Assembly: GCA_039821645.1 (NCBI GenBank)
Contig: JBCBNU010000003.1
Span: 62,001 to 126,000, forward strand
Length of the DNA stretch: 64,000 nucleotides
Reading direction: 5' to 3'
From: CALBPI01 sp039821645
GTDB taxonomy: Bacteria > Pseudomonadota > Gammaproteobacteria > Steroidobacterales > Woeseiaceae
The first letter of the stretch is position 1, and each line of letters begins with the position of its first letter. Positions 18,816-27,380 of the stretch are shown here, one piece after another. Below the pieces are notes generated by a model. It saw only the letters and a program-made list of their open reading frames with translations, had not been told where the DNA came from and did no database searches. Position numbers and translations under genes: made by a program.

Positions 18816-19634
18816 TCAGGCCACTCGCTTATAAATAGTTCGACCCAGGAGCCGGAAGTCTTCTGATACTCGATGCAAGGATTCCGAATGCCCCATGATC
18901 AAGAGCCCATCGGGATCCATAGTGGTGTGGAACCGACGAACCAGTTCAGCCTGTGTCGCCTTATCGAAATAGATCACGACGTTCCTGCAAAAGATAACAT
19001 CGAATGGCTCAAGCCTCGGCCATTCTGCGAGCAGGTTCATCACACGGAAATCGATCATTTTCTGTAGCGCTGGTCTGACCCTGACCCTACCCGCCTGGGC
19101 GCCCCTGCCGCGCAGAAACCATTGCTTCAATCGCTCCTCAGCAAGCCCGTCGACTCGATCCATTGTGTAGACGCCACGTTTAGCGGTGGAGACAACCTGC
19201 GTATCTATGTCGGTCGCCAGGATGTCGATCTGCCAACTCCCGGGATTCGGCAGCGTCTCCGCAAGCGTCATCGCGATCGAGTACGGCTCCTCACCCGTAG
19301 AGCAGGCTGCCGACCAAATCCTGAGACGCTTCGAACCCCCCTTTATATGCTCCGGAAGAAAGGTGTTCTTCAGATAATCGAAGTGGTGGTTTTCTCGAAA
19401 GAAAGAAGTGAGGTTCGTGGTGACGGAATTCGTGAAATGCTCCACTTCGATCGCATCGCCACGACTGATGAGATCGAGATAGCGATCGATATCATTAATT
19501 TCGAGCGCACGCATTCGAGTGCCGAGCCTGCGAACCACCAGCCCCTTCTTGGCCTCGCTCATCTGAATCCCAGTGAGGTCCGCAATCATCTCCCGGCAGC
19601 GCTGGTACTGCGCATCACTCAATTGCACATTCAT
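18816..19634 (-). CDS. cheR: Chemotaxis protein methyltransferase
   Basis: 272 residues, normal length. It methylates glutamates of chemoreceptors using SAM. The N-terminal helical domain contains LVVRRLGTRMRAL and TNLTSFFRENHHFDYL; the SAM-binding core shows WSAACSTGEEPYSIAM (about residue 105), ILATDID, and FCRNVVIYFDKATQ near residue 213. Start ATG 19634. It is upstream of cheB in one operon. No CheW, CheA or CheD gene is present nearby. Confidence 0.95.
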   Translation of the reverse strand: MNVQLSDAQYQRCREMIADLTGIQMSEAKKGLVVRRLGTRMRALEINDIDRYLDLISRGDAIEVEHFTNSVTTNLTSFFRENHHFDYLKNTFLPEHIKGGSKRLRIWSAACSTGEEPYSIAMTLAETLPNPGSWQIDILATDIDTQVVSTAKRGVYTMDRVDGLAEERLKQWFLRGRGAQAGRVRVRPALQKMIDFRVMNLLAEWPRLEPFDVIFCRNVVIYFDKATQAELVRRFHTTMDPDGLLIMGHSESLHRVSEDFRLLGRTIYKRVA

Positions 19635-19809
19635 AAATACGGTGCGCTCCGGACCCTAATCATTGACTCTCCCTCCACCAGAATGACAGCGACCGCGATC
19701 CGTAGACCTTTATTAATCAGTCTCGATTAATTGGCCTAAAGATCGGAGGTGACAAGCCGATACCCTCGTTACGCATAAGGGCGAATGCGTGGCAAGAAAA
19801 GGGAGTGGC

Positions 19810-20382
19810 ATGGGCGCCGGTACAAAAACGCAATCAGAGGGCCGTTCATGGCGACACCACGCCGTGGGCGTTGCGATGTTGTTGCTGACCGCAGGTTCAC
19901 TGGCTCTGATCCCCTTGTTGCCAGCGAAGAGCGAGACGACGCTTGATTTACCGTTCCTGAGCGATATCGACGCCGATGTCGTCATCGCTTTCGCCGGGTT
20001 TCCGGGCTGCAGCACGAGCTGCCCCACCGCGATGCGTGCAATGGCGACTGCCTATGAGCAATCGCTGACACCCGATGCGCAACTGGTTTTCATAAATATC
20101 GAGCGCGGCGCTCGGGACGACTTAACGACGCAATACGCGCGTGCCTACCATAAGAGTTTTGCCGGGGTGACGCTCACGCGATCTACCGCGTCACTGTTCG
20201 CACGCGAACTCGGGTTACGCTCTTTTGATTCCACGAGGGCTGCGCTTGCACACAGCAACAACGTTTTTGTCCTAAGGCGTGAGAGCGACGGCTGGCACAT
20301 AGCCGAAGTGCTTCGCTCAAGCCTGCAAACACAACCGTTGGTCACCAGTATTTCGCGACAGATCAGTTACGCCAATCAGTAG
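19810..20382 (+). CDS. SCO1/SenC-family thioredoxin-fold copper protein
   Basis: 190 residues from ATG 19810, which has a GGGAG site five bases upstream; an in-frame GTG at 19789 is less likely. One N-terminal membrane anchor (VGVAMLLLTAGSLALIPLLP) precedes a periplasmic thioredoxin-like domain. The SCO metal motif C67-x3-C71-P (GCSTSCPTAM) and a later histidine (H148 in AHSNNVFVLR) are kept, the three ligands SCO proteins use for copper. Known relatives help assemble the CuA centre of cytochrome oxidase or act as thiol redox proteins. No oxidase gene is near; a chemoreceptor starts seven bases downstream. Confidence 0.8.
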   Translation: MGAGTKTQSEGRSWRHHAVGVAMLLLTAGSLALIPLLPAKSETTLDLPFLSDIDADVVIAFAGFPGCSTSCPTAMRAMATAYEQSLTPDAQLVFINIERGARDDLTTQYARAYHKSFAGVTLTRSTASLFARELGLRSFDSTRAALAHSNNVFVLRRESDGWHIAEVLRSSLQTQPLVTSISRQISYANQ

Positions 20383-20389
20383 ATTTACT

Positions 20390-22546
20390 ATGAACAAGCA
20401 ACAGATTTTGAGCGTGCTCCTGGGACGCTTCCCAGACGAGGTCAAACCCGCCCTCGACGCCGACTACGAAAAAGCGGACACGATGTTCTTCCGAATCCTG
20501 CTTGCGCACTGGTTTTTTTCTGCGACAGTCATGGGCGCCGTCAATGGCTTTTACTGGATGGGTTTCATCGGTGGCGGACTGATCGTCGGGCTCGGCTGGG
20601 CATGCCGACGCTCGCTTCCCGGCAGCGTGTACACCCGAATGGTGCTTGCTTCCTCGCTAATGCTGTTTTCGGCGTTGTTTATCCAGCAGGGACTCGGACG
20701 CATCGAATGGCACTTCCACGTTTTCGCAACGCTGGCATTCATCATCCGCTATAAGGACCTCCGGCCCCTGCTGGCAGCCGTCGTAACGATCGCTGTTCAC
20801 CACATAACAATGAACTTCTGCCAGCAATTTGGCCTCAGCGTACTCGGTACGCCGCTAGTAATTTTTGACTACGGTACTGGCCTCGGTATCGTGTTCCTGC
20901 ACGCTGCCTTCGTGATCGCAGAGGCTGCGGTCCTCGGCTACATCATCGTGGACCTCACCAACCAATTTTGCGAACGGGTTCAGGCAACCCATCAGAACCT
21001 CGAGGTTCTGGACACACTTAAGCATGTCATCAAGACCGGAGACCTCTCAGTTCGGGTTGCCGACGACAATCCACAGTCGGACATCGTCAATGACCTGCTT
21101 CGACTCATGCGGGAAAATGCGGCGGTGCACGTGGCATTCAATAATGCCACCTCACCGATGCTCTTGATCGATGAGCAGCAAAACACCAAAGAGGGTAATC
21201 TGGCGGCCAAGAATCTGATTGAGAAACTGGGTGCGGCCTACAGTCAGGCGGGCCACGACGTTAATGCACATCAGCTACGCGGTACGCCGCTTGGCCACCT
21301 AATCGGCGACTGCCAGATCGACAGGGACGGGTACAGCGAGTCCGAGTTCAGACTCGGTGGCAAGATCATCACCGTTCAGGCGAACCCCGTGGTCAATGAG
21401 CAAGGCGCGAATCTTGGCACCATTGTCGAGTTGGGTGACATATCCGCAGAGCGCGAGTTAGAACAACAAGTGTCCGAAATGGTCGCTGCTGCTGGACAAG
21501 GCGATCTCTCGCAACGCCTCGCCGTCACCAATGTCGATAGTTTCTTTGGAAAACTTGCTGCAGGTGTTAACACGCTCGTCGAAAAGTCTGAAATGCTGGT
21601 GCAGGATTGTTCGCGCGTACTCGAAGCTCTGGCCAAGGGCGACCTGACACAGTCCGTCGAAGGCAACTACTCAGGACAATTTGCGGTATTGACCGACAAT
21701 CTCAATAAGACCGTAAACCGCCTGACCGAAACGGTCGTATCAATCCAGCACAACTCAAACGAAGTGGACCAAGGTGCCCAGCAATTGTTTGAAGACAGCT
21801 CAGAATTACGAAGCGCGATGCGCCAGCAGTCGGACAAGTTGCGTGTCACCGCCGAGAGCATGGAAGAAATCACAACGACCATCCAAAACAACGCCGAAAA
21901 TGCCGCCGAAGCCAATCGCCTCACCGATCAGGCGCGTGACGACGCTGAGCATGGCGGTGCGGTTGTGGGCAAAGCAATCGCGGCCATGGGCGGCATTAAG
22001 GAAGCGAGCAATAAGGTCACTGAAATTACAACGGTCATTGATGAAATCGCCTTCCAGACAAACCTCCTGGCACTGAATGCATCCGTCGAAGCGGCAAGGG
22101 CTGGCGAGCATGGACGTGGATTTGCCGTGGTTGCCAGTGAGGTTCGCAGCCTTGCCGCACGCAGCGCCACAGCAGCACGTGAAATTAACGGCCTCATTGA
22201 AGACTCGGTGAATCGAATCGCCGAGGGCGCTGAGCTCGTTAACAACTCGGGCGGTACGCTTGAGGCGATCGTTGAATCTGTCCAGAAAGCGAATGCTGTC
22301 GTGGGCGAAATCGCAGCGGCTAGCCAACAGCAGTCGGAAGGGGTTCAACTAGCAAACAGCTCGCTGAGCGCGATGCGTGAACTCAACGAGCGCAACTTCG
22401 AACGGGTAAACCATAGCGCCGCGGCAACGGACGCGATGCGATCGCAGGCGCAGTCGCTGCGTGAGTTGGTCACCGAGTTTAACACCCAGAGGCATGACAC
22501 AAGACGCCACCGTTCAATAGCGCTGAAAGTCGCGGAGGCAGGCTAG
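20390..22546 (+). CDS. Methyl-accepting chemotaxis protein with multi-pass N-terminal domain
   Basis: 718 residues. Unlike ordinary receptors with one periplasmic loop, it begins with about 200 residues of several membrane segments carrying histidines H40, H108, H110, H137 and H138 (WHFHVF and AVHHITM). A PAS-like region (about 240-350) and HAMP-like linkers (GQGDLSQRL, AKGDLTQSV) follow. The C-terminal coiled coil holds the highly conserved hairpin tip IDEIAFQTNLLALNASVEAA (about residues 555-575). The histidine pattern suggests a membrane-embedded metal or haem site (inference). Seven bases after the SCO gene and probably co-transcribed; convergent with the next gene. Confidence 0.9.
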   Translation: MNKQQILSVLLGRFPDEVKPALDADYEKADTMFFRILLAHWFFSATVMGAVNGFYWMGFIGGGLIVGLGWACRRSLPGSVYTRMVLASSLMLFSALFIQQGLGRIEWHFHVFATLAFIIRYKDLRPLLAAVVTIAVHHITMNFCQQFGLSVLGTPLVIFDYGTGLGIVFLHAAFVIAEAAVLGYIIVDLTNQFCERVQATHQNLEVLDTLKHVIKTGDLSVRVADDNPQSDIVNDLLRLMRENAAVHVAFNNATSPMLLIDEQQNTKEGNLAAKNLIEKLGAAYSQAGHDVNAHQLRGTPLGHLIGDCQIDRDGYSESEFRLGGKIITVQANPVVNEQGANLGTIVELGDISAERELEQQVSEMVAAAGQGDLSQRLAVTNVDSFFGKLAAGVNTLVEKSEMLVQDCSRVLEALAKGDLTQSVEGNYSGQFAVLTDNLNKTVNRLTETVVSIQHNSNEVDQGAQQLFEDSSELRSAMRQQSDKLRVTAESMEEITTTIQNNAENAAEANRLTDQARDDAEHGGAVVGKAIAAMGGIKEASNKVTEITTVIDEIAFQTNLLALNASVEAARAGEHGRGFAVVASEVRSLAARSATAAREINGLIEDSVNRIAEGAELVNNSGGTLEAIVESVQKANAVVGEIAAASQQQSEGVQLANSSLSAMRELNERNFERVNHSAAATDAMRSQAQSLRELVTEFNTQRHDTRRHRSIALKVAEAG

Positions 22547-22553
22547 AGCTCCG

Positions 22554-23129
22554 TCAGTGCCACTGCGACTCATGGTCACCGCTTTGCGCAACACGCGCCT
22601 CAGAGGACCAAAGCGTTTCTCCATCGGTCGTACGGAATCGTATAAATGACGACGCGAGCGCTTGCGAGTGAACACGCAGCCCCGAGGCTCGCTCGTAGCC
22701 AACCAGCGATAAGAGACTTAGATACAGAGCGTTGGAATCCTCTTGGTTGCTCGCTTGAACGCAGTCGAGGACCAACTGTTCGTGCTCCGCCAGTGCCACA
22801 TCACCCGGCTCCGGGATTGGCAAGGCTGTACCCCGGTAACCCACTAGCTCGTGCATCATTCGCTTGAAGGCCGTGCGGCCACGCTCACCAAAGCTGCCCC
22901 TCAACGCAACATCCAAGAGCTCCGGGGACTGTCTGCCTATGCTGACGTGGGCAAGGAACAAGCGGATAGACCAAACAGCGGCATCTGCCGGGTCGCTAAA
23001 ACCCGGCACATGATCTACGCGGAGCCAAGACTGTTGCTGGTCAGTCATTTCTGAGATCGCCTTTTTGACGGTTACATAATAGGTCTCCAGGCCGTTCCGA
23101 TCCAACAGATAAAACCTGTGGCGCTCCAA
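22554..23129 (-). CDS. Hypothetical protein
   Basis: 191 residues if the TTG at 23129 is used; ATG 23048 gives 164. Neither has a clear ribosome site, but the residues between them (RFYLLDRNGLETYYVTVKKA) look protein-like, so I prefer the longer form. There is no signal peptide, membrane segment or recognised motif. The middle is helical and leucine-rich (ALYLSLLSLVGYERASG). Its stop is seven bases from the end of the convergent chemoreceptor. I do not recognise the family. Confidence 0.6.
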   Translation of the reverse strand: MERHRFYLLDRNGLETYYVTVKKAISEMTDQQQSWLRVDHVPGFSDPADAAVWSIRLFLAHVSIGRQSPELLDVALRGSFGERGRTAFKRMMHELVGYRGTALPIPEPGDVALAEHEQLVLDCVQASNQEDSNALYLSLLSLVGYERASGLRVHSQALASSFIRFRTTDGETLWSSEARVAQSGDHESQWH

Positions 23130-23454
23130 GGAATAGCCTGTTCGAAAAACAACGGCTTAGATTAGATCGAACCCTAAGCACGAAGCGAAAAAACCTATAA
23201 AAAATATAATGTTATAACGTTGCATAATAAAAACTTCCGCGCGTTTATCCTGTATTTCTCATATCGCAAGAATCGGCACGTCTGAGCCCGAGATGCCCTA
23301 ACCCACTGTTCTACCGGCTTTACTCTGCAAACTGTCAATTTGGGCATATGTGGGCGATTAGACGCGCTTGCAAACCCGACGCTACTCTCGGCATGGGGTG
23401 ACATAAGATTGCTTTCAGCAGCGTGTACCTCATCACAACAAAAGGAGATCTATA
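23130..23454. other. Intergenic region with AT-rich promoter-like stretch
   Basis: 325 bases without a gene between divergent units. Bases 23188-23240 are very AT-rich. They hold a perfect TATAAT at 23205-23210 on the plus strand and the near-palindrome AATGTTATAACGTT at 23208-23221, which differs from perfect symmetry at one pair. No good -35 box is visible at the right distance. If this is the promoter of the secreted pair downstream, its leader would be about 240 bases. I see no clear hairpin or small gene in the remainder. Confidence 0.4.
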
Positions 23455-24036
23455 ATGAGAGCGTTGAGACGCATTGCGACGTTTGTTGCGGTAGCGTTTG
23501 GCGCCTTCGGTGCGAGCGCACTGCAGGCGACAACCGTTGCGCAGATGAACCTTGAGCAAATGGTCAACAATTCCGATCGTGTCTTTGTAGGCACCGTTCT
23601 GGATGTGACCGAGTCGCGCAAGCAAATTGGGGGCGGCGAACTACCGGCGGTGACCTACCGAATCAAAGTGTCCGAATCCTTCAAGGGCGACTTCAATGAA
23701 ATCAAGGGCGAGTTCTACACGGAAGTGACCACACTCGGCACTCTTAAGAACATCGCCGAAGGCCATCACCCAATCACGGATTTTCCGATGCTGCAGGTGG
23801 GCGAGGAATATCTCCTGATGGTAGCGCCGGTCGGTCCGATCGGTCTGACTGCGACCATGGGTCTGGGTCAGGGCTGCTTCACCATCACCGGTGACGAAAG
23901 CGACAAGGTCGCACTGAACGGTGCCGGCAACGTCGGCTTGTTCGCCGGCATGCAAGTGGGCATTGCTGACGGTGGACCGATCTCCTGGGGAACGCTGTCC
24001 AGCATGATCACCGATATCGTGGGAGGCGCTGAATAA
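23455..24036 (+). CDS. Secreted small protein with netrin/TIMP-like pattern
   Basis: 193 residues from ATG 23455 with an excellent AAAGGAG site. The first 25 residues are a signal peptide (ATFVAVAFGAFGASALQA). The mature part reads NSDRVFVGTVLDV, then VTYRIKVSESFKGD, EFYTEV and LQVGEEYLLMVAPVG. This order of strands (SD-x-VFVG-x-V, Y-x-I-x-V-x-x-x-FKG, YT, VGEEYLL) resembles the OB-fold NTR domain of tissue inhibitors of metalloproteinases. It lacks their disulfides, with one cysteine in the mature part. The stop shares a base with the start of a secreted metalloprotease, so the two are translationally coupled. An inhibitor or chaperone of that protease is my inference; the fold call is from pattern only. 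Confidence 0.7.
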   Translation: MRALRRIATFVAVAFGAFGASALQATTVAQMNLEQMVNNSDRVFVGTVLDVTESRKQIGGGELPAVTYRIKVSESFKGDFNEIKGEFYTEVTTLGTLKNIAEGHHPITDFPMLQVGEEYLLMVAPVGPIGLTATMGLGQGCFTITGDESDKVALNGAGNVGLFAGMQVGIADGGPISWGTLSSMITDIVGGAE

Positions 24037-26678
24037 TGAAAACTATGAACACACTGCGCAGAGTATTAACGACGGCTGTTGCCGGCTGCCTAAGCGCCTC
24101 GGTGATTGCGGGTGGTCCTTTGAACACCAACGCGAACGACCCGGATGGTGTCGAGCGCTGGCCGAACGGCGGTACCGCGATTCCTTACAACATCGACCAG
24201 GGTGGCCTTGGCCCGCTGAACGCCGCTGAAGCAGTTGCTTTGGTAGAGAGCGCGCTGGGGACATGGGAAAGCATCCCGACGGCAACGAACGCTTACATCA
24301 CAACCGGTCAACTGCCGTTTGATGTAGACGTGACGAATTTCGCGCCATTCGTCGACAACCTGTTCTTCGGTGGCAACACCGCAGATGGCCTTAGCCCGGT
24401 AGTCTTCGATGAAGACGGCTCCATCTTCGTTGCACTTTTCGGTGTCAGCGGCGTTCTCGGTTTCGCCAGCACCGACACTCGTGCTGCAGACGGCACCCCG
24501 CTTGAGGCTGTGAACTTCCTTAATGGCGGTGCAATCCTCGACGGTTTCCCGTTAGCCGATTTTGAAGGCGTAGTCTTTCACGAGTTCGGTCACTACTCAG
24601 GCCTCGGCCATACAGTAGTGAACGGCCAGAACATTGCTCTCGGTGATACCTCGGGCCCAACGCCTTCGAACACCTACGGCAACTCGCCTGGGGATCAGAC
24701 GGAAACCATGTATCCGTTTGCGCTGCAGGGGGGTGGCCAGGTGACACCGCATGCGGATGACATCGCGTTCATGTCGTTCCTCTATCCGTCAGATACGTTC
24801 TTCTCGGGCAGCGGCACGATCACCGGTCAAATCCAAACGCCTCAGGGTGAAGGCATCACCGGTGTCAACGTCATCGCACGTAACGTCGTCGATCCATTTG
24901 TCGACGCCGTGTCGGCAATCTCGGGTGACCGCGAAGGCAACGGCATCTACACGATCAACGGGTTGACACCGGGTGCGGCGTACACGATCCATGTCGATCA
25001 GATCCTCCAGGGTGGATTCTCCACGACGCCGGTTCAGCTACCGGGTCCTGAGGAGTTCTTCAACAGCGCCGAATCGTCGGATTCGACCGCTGATGATCCT
25101 GCAGACGCGACACCAGTCGTGGTTGCGGCAGGTGCGCCGGTTGAAGGAGTGGACATCATCTTCAACGCGCCGCCTCCGGGCTCTGTTCCGCTGGACGACG
25201 ATAACTTCGTTGAACTATTCCCGACCTTCACGATCGGGCTTTGCGGCCGGCAGTACGACTCTCTGTTCGTCAACTCGAACGGCAGCATCTCTTTCGGTGC
25301 TGGTGATGCTAGTTTCATCGACAGCATCGGCGGCATGCTGGCGGGTCCTCCGCGAATTGCCGGTCTCTGGGATGACCTCAGCCCGAACAACGGCGGCAGC
25401 GTTTCCTTTGAAGAGAAAGCAGATCGTTTCACCGTGACCTTCAGCAATGTGCCGGAATTCCCGGCGGCGGGTGGTAATACGTTTACCATCTCGATCTTCA
25501 AGACCCGGAACCAGCGTCGCGGAATCGAAAGCGATACCGTGTCAAATGCGTTCCGTATCGACTATGGCACGCTGACCGCGACCGACGGGTTGGCCGGCTT
25601 CAGCTGTGGCGGCCTGGACACGAGTGGCTTCGAAGAACCGTCAGATCTGTCGGCATTCACCCGTTCCATCAAGACGAATGGCAAAGCGGCGGTCTACGAG
25701 CAGTTCAACTTCCTCTCGACGAACGATTTGTCCGGCAGCACCTTGCGCTTCTTGGCAACGCGTCCGTTCAAAGACAGGTTTGAGTCGAATGACACGGCTG
25801 AAGATGCAGCGAAAGTCTCACTGCCATTCAACACGATTGATCGTTACAGCGGCATCACCGCCGGCGACGTAGACTTCTACAAGTTCTCAGCAGAAGCCGG
25901 CTCGACACTGTTCGCAGAGGTCATCAGCGGTAGCATCGATTCGGTGATGGGGCTGTTCCTGCTTGAGGATGGCGTCGCAACACCGGTCGCATTCGACGAT
26001 GACGGCGGCGCAGGCGTACTCTCGGCGATTCAGATTCCGCTGGAGGTCACAGGCACCTACGCCATCGCTGTATCCACGTTCCCGGACTTCGACTTTGTCG
26101 GCGCTGGTTTCGGTGAAGGTCGTTACGTACTCAGCATCGAGGCGGTGGATGGCTTCATCCTATCGCTCGGTGATGACGATTCGGCAGAGGTCGACCTCGG
26201 CTTCAGCTTCCCGTTCAATGGCGAGACTTACACTAGCGTGTTCGTCAACTCGAACGGTAACCTGACGTTCGGTGAAGGCGACACCGACTTCTCTGAGTCC
26301 ACCTTAGACTTCCTGAACGGCCCACCGCGTATCGCACCGCTGTTCGACGATCTGTCGCCGAACGCGGGTGGTCGCGTAGTCGTTGATGGTGATGGCACAA
26401 CGTTCACGGTTGCCTTCGAGGGCGTACCGGAGTTCTTTGCCAGCACCACCAACACCTTCACAGTGACACTGTCTGCTGACGGCAGCATCAACATCGCCTA
26501 CGGCGGCATTGCTGCGACCGACGGTCTGGTTGGTGTGACGGAAGGTAACGGTGCAGCCGATCCAGGTTCGACCGACCTTAGCGAAAGCTCAGGCCTGTCT
26601 GCTACAGGCACAACCTATGAGTTGTTTGACTTCATCAATACGAATGACGTTTCGGATTCTGAAGTCGACTTCGAGTAG
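24036..26678 (+). CDS. Secreted metzincin (matrixin-like) metalloprotease with PPC and duplicated C-terminal modules
   Basis: 880 residues. Signal peptide about 1-25 (ending SASVIA). The catalytic domain shows the zinc motif H182-E-F-G-H186-Y-S-G-L-G-H192 and a later Met-turn candidate M225 (TETMYPF), the metzincin layout. Next come a carboxypeptidase-regulatory-like beta domain (GTITGQIQTPQGEGITGVNV, about 263-350) and a first repeat (LFVNSNGSISFG ... GPPRIAGLWDDLSPNNGG). A PPC-type domain follows (ESNDTAEDA ... DVDFYKF, about 585-705), then a second copy of the repeat (VFVNSNGNLTFG ... GPPRIAPLFDDLSPNAGG) from about 730. The repeats resemble nidogen-like modules. It is probably released to the medium or surface. 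It is coupled to the TIMP-like gene upstream and ends at a strong terminator. Confidence 0.88.
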   Translation: MKTMNTLRRVLTTAVAGCLSASVIAGGPLNTNANDPDGVERWPNGGTAIPYNIDQGGLGPLNAAEAVALVESALGTWESIPTATNAYITTGQLPFDVDVTNFAPFVDNLFFGGNTADGLSPVVFDEDGSIFVALFGVSGVLGFASTDTRAADGTPLEAVNFLNGGAILDGFPLADFEGVVFHEFGHYSGLGHTVVNGQNIALGDTSGPTPSNTYGNSPGDQTETMYPFALQGGGQVTPHADDIAFMSFLYPSDTFFSGSGTITGQIQTPQGEGITGVNVIARNVVDPFVDAVSAISGDREGNGIYTINGLTPGAAYTIHVDQILQGGFSTTPVQLPGPEEFFNSAESSDSTADDPADATPVVVAAGAPVEGVDIIFNAPPPGSVPLDDDNFVELFPTFTIGLCGRQYDSLFVNSNGSISFGAGDASFIDSIGGMLAGPPRIAGLWDDLSPNNGGSVSFEEKADRFTVTFSNVPEFPAAGGNTFTISIFKTRNQRRGIESDTVSNAFRIDYGTLTATDGLAGFSCGGLDTSGFEEPSDLSAFTRSIKTNGKAAVYEQFNFLSTNDLSGSTLRFLATRPFKDRFESNDTAEDAAKVSLPFNTIDRYSGITAGDVDFYKFSAEAGSTLFAEVISGSIDSVMGLFLLEDGVATPVAFDDDGGAGVLSAIQIPLEVTGTYAIAVSTFPDFDFVGAGFGEGRYVLSIEAVDGFILSLGDDDSAEVDLGFSFPFNGETYTSVFVNSNGNLTFGEGDTDFSESTLDFLNGPPRIAPLFDDLSPNAGGRVVVDGDGTTFTVAFEGVPEFFASTTNTFTVTLSADGSINIAYGGIAATDGLVGVTEGNGAADPGSTDLSESSGLSATGTTYELFDFINTNDVSDSEVDFE

Positions 26679-26717
26679 TTGAGAATCACGCTGCGTCGCA
26701 AGGCGCAGTCGTTTCGG

Positions 26718-26746
26718 AAAGGGCAGCTTCGGCTGCCCTTTCTTTG
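26718..26746 (+). terminator. Strong intrinsic terminator after the metalloprotease
   Basis: AAAGGGCAGC (26718-26727) pairs perfectly with GCTGCCCTTT (26732-26741) around a TTCG tetraloop, followed by CTTTG. Ten base pairs with the most stable tetraloop class make this the clearest terminator in the window. It separates the secreted protease pair from the Nudix gene. Confidence 0.88.
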
Positions 26747-26760
26747 TGGGAGTTAAATCA

Positions 26761-27327
26761 ATGACAAGCCGTAGTAAATGGACTCAACAGACGACGCGAC
26801 TGGTTTATGAGAATCCATGGATGTCGGTGCATGAGGACAGAGTCGTCGCACCCGGTGGCTCCGAGCACCTTTACGGGCATATCCATTTCAAGAATGTGGC
26901 CGTGGCGGTTCTGGCCGTTGACGAGGCCGACTCCATCTTGCTGGTTTCTCAGAGTCGCTACACGTTGGGCATCAAGACAATAGAGCTACCGATGGGCGGT
27001 GCACCGCTCCACGAGGATCCACTGTTGGCAGCCAAGCGTGAGTTGCGTGAGGAAACGGGTTACTTCGCAGACCACTGGACGCAACTGATGAGCGTGCATC
27101 CCAGCAACTCTATCACTGATGAAGTGGGGCTGGTTTTCCTCGCCACGGGGCTGACGCGTGGTAATACTGCGCTGGAAGCCACCGAGGATATCGAGTTGAT
27201 GCAGGTTCCCGTCGACACCGCAATTCGCATGGCGACGGACGGTACGATCACGGACGCCATCAGCGTTTTGGCACTGCTGAGACTGGCGCTGATGCGAACG
27301 GATACTGGCAATAAGAGTGCATCTTAA
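26761..27327 (+). CDS. Nudix hydrolase, ADP-ribose pyrophosphatase type
   Basis: 188 residues from ATG 26761, with GGGAG at 26748-26752. The Nudix box is exact: G-x5-E-x7-REUxEExGU in residues 79-101 (GGAPLHE ... RELREETGY). Layout and length match the ADP-ribose/nucleoside-diphosphate-sugar group: N-terminal ENPWMSVHEDRV and an IELPMGG before the box, where ADP-ribose pyrophosphatases often have ELPAG. It would hydrolyse a nucleoside diphosphate linked to another group; the substrate is not certain. An open frame extends to GTG 26746 within the terminator and is rejected. Confidence 0.9.
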   Translation: MTSRSKWTQQTTRLVYENPWMSVHEDRVVAPGGSEHLYGHIHFKNVAVAVLAVDEADSILLVSQSRYTLGIKTIELPMGGAPLHEDPLLAAKRELREETGYFADHWTQLMSVHPSNSITDEVGLVFLATGLTRGNTALEATEDIELMQVPVDTAIRMATDGTITDAISVLALLRLALMRTDTGNKSAS

Positions 27328-27380
27328 CGATCAAATATGCGACGACCGGCGTGAAGACCTACGACCAAAGGAGCGTCCCC

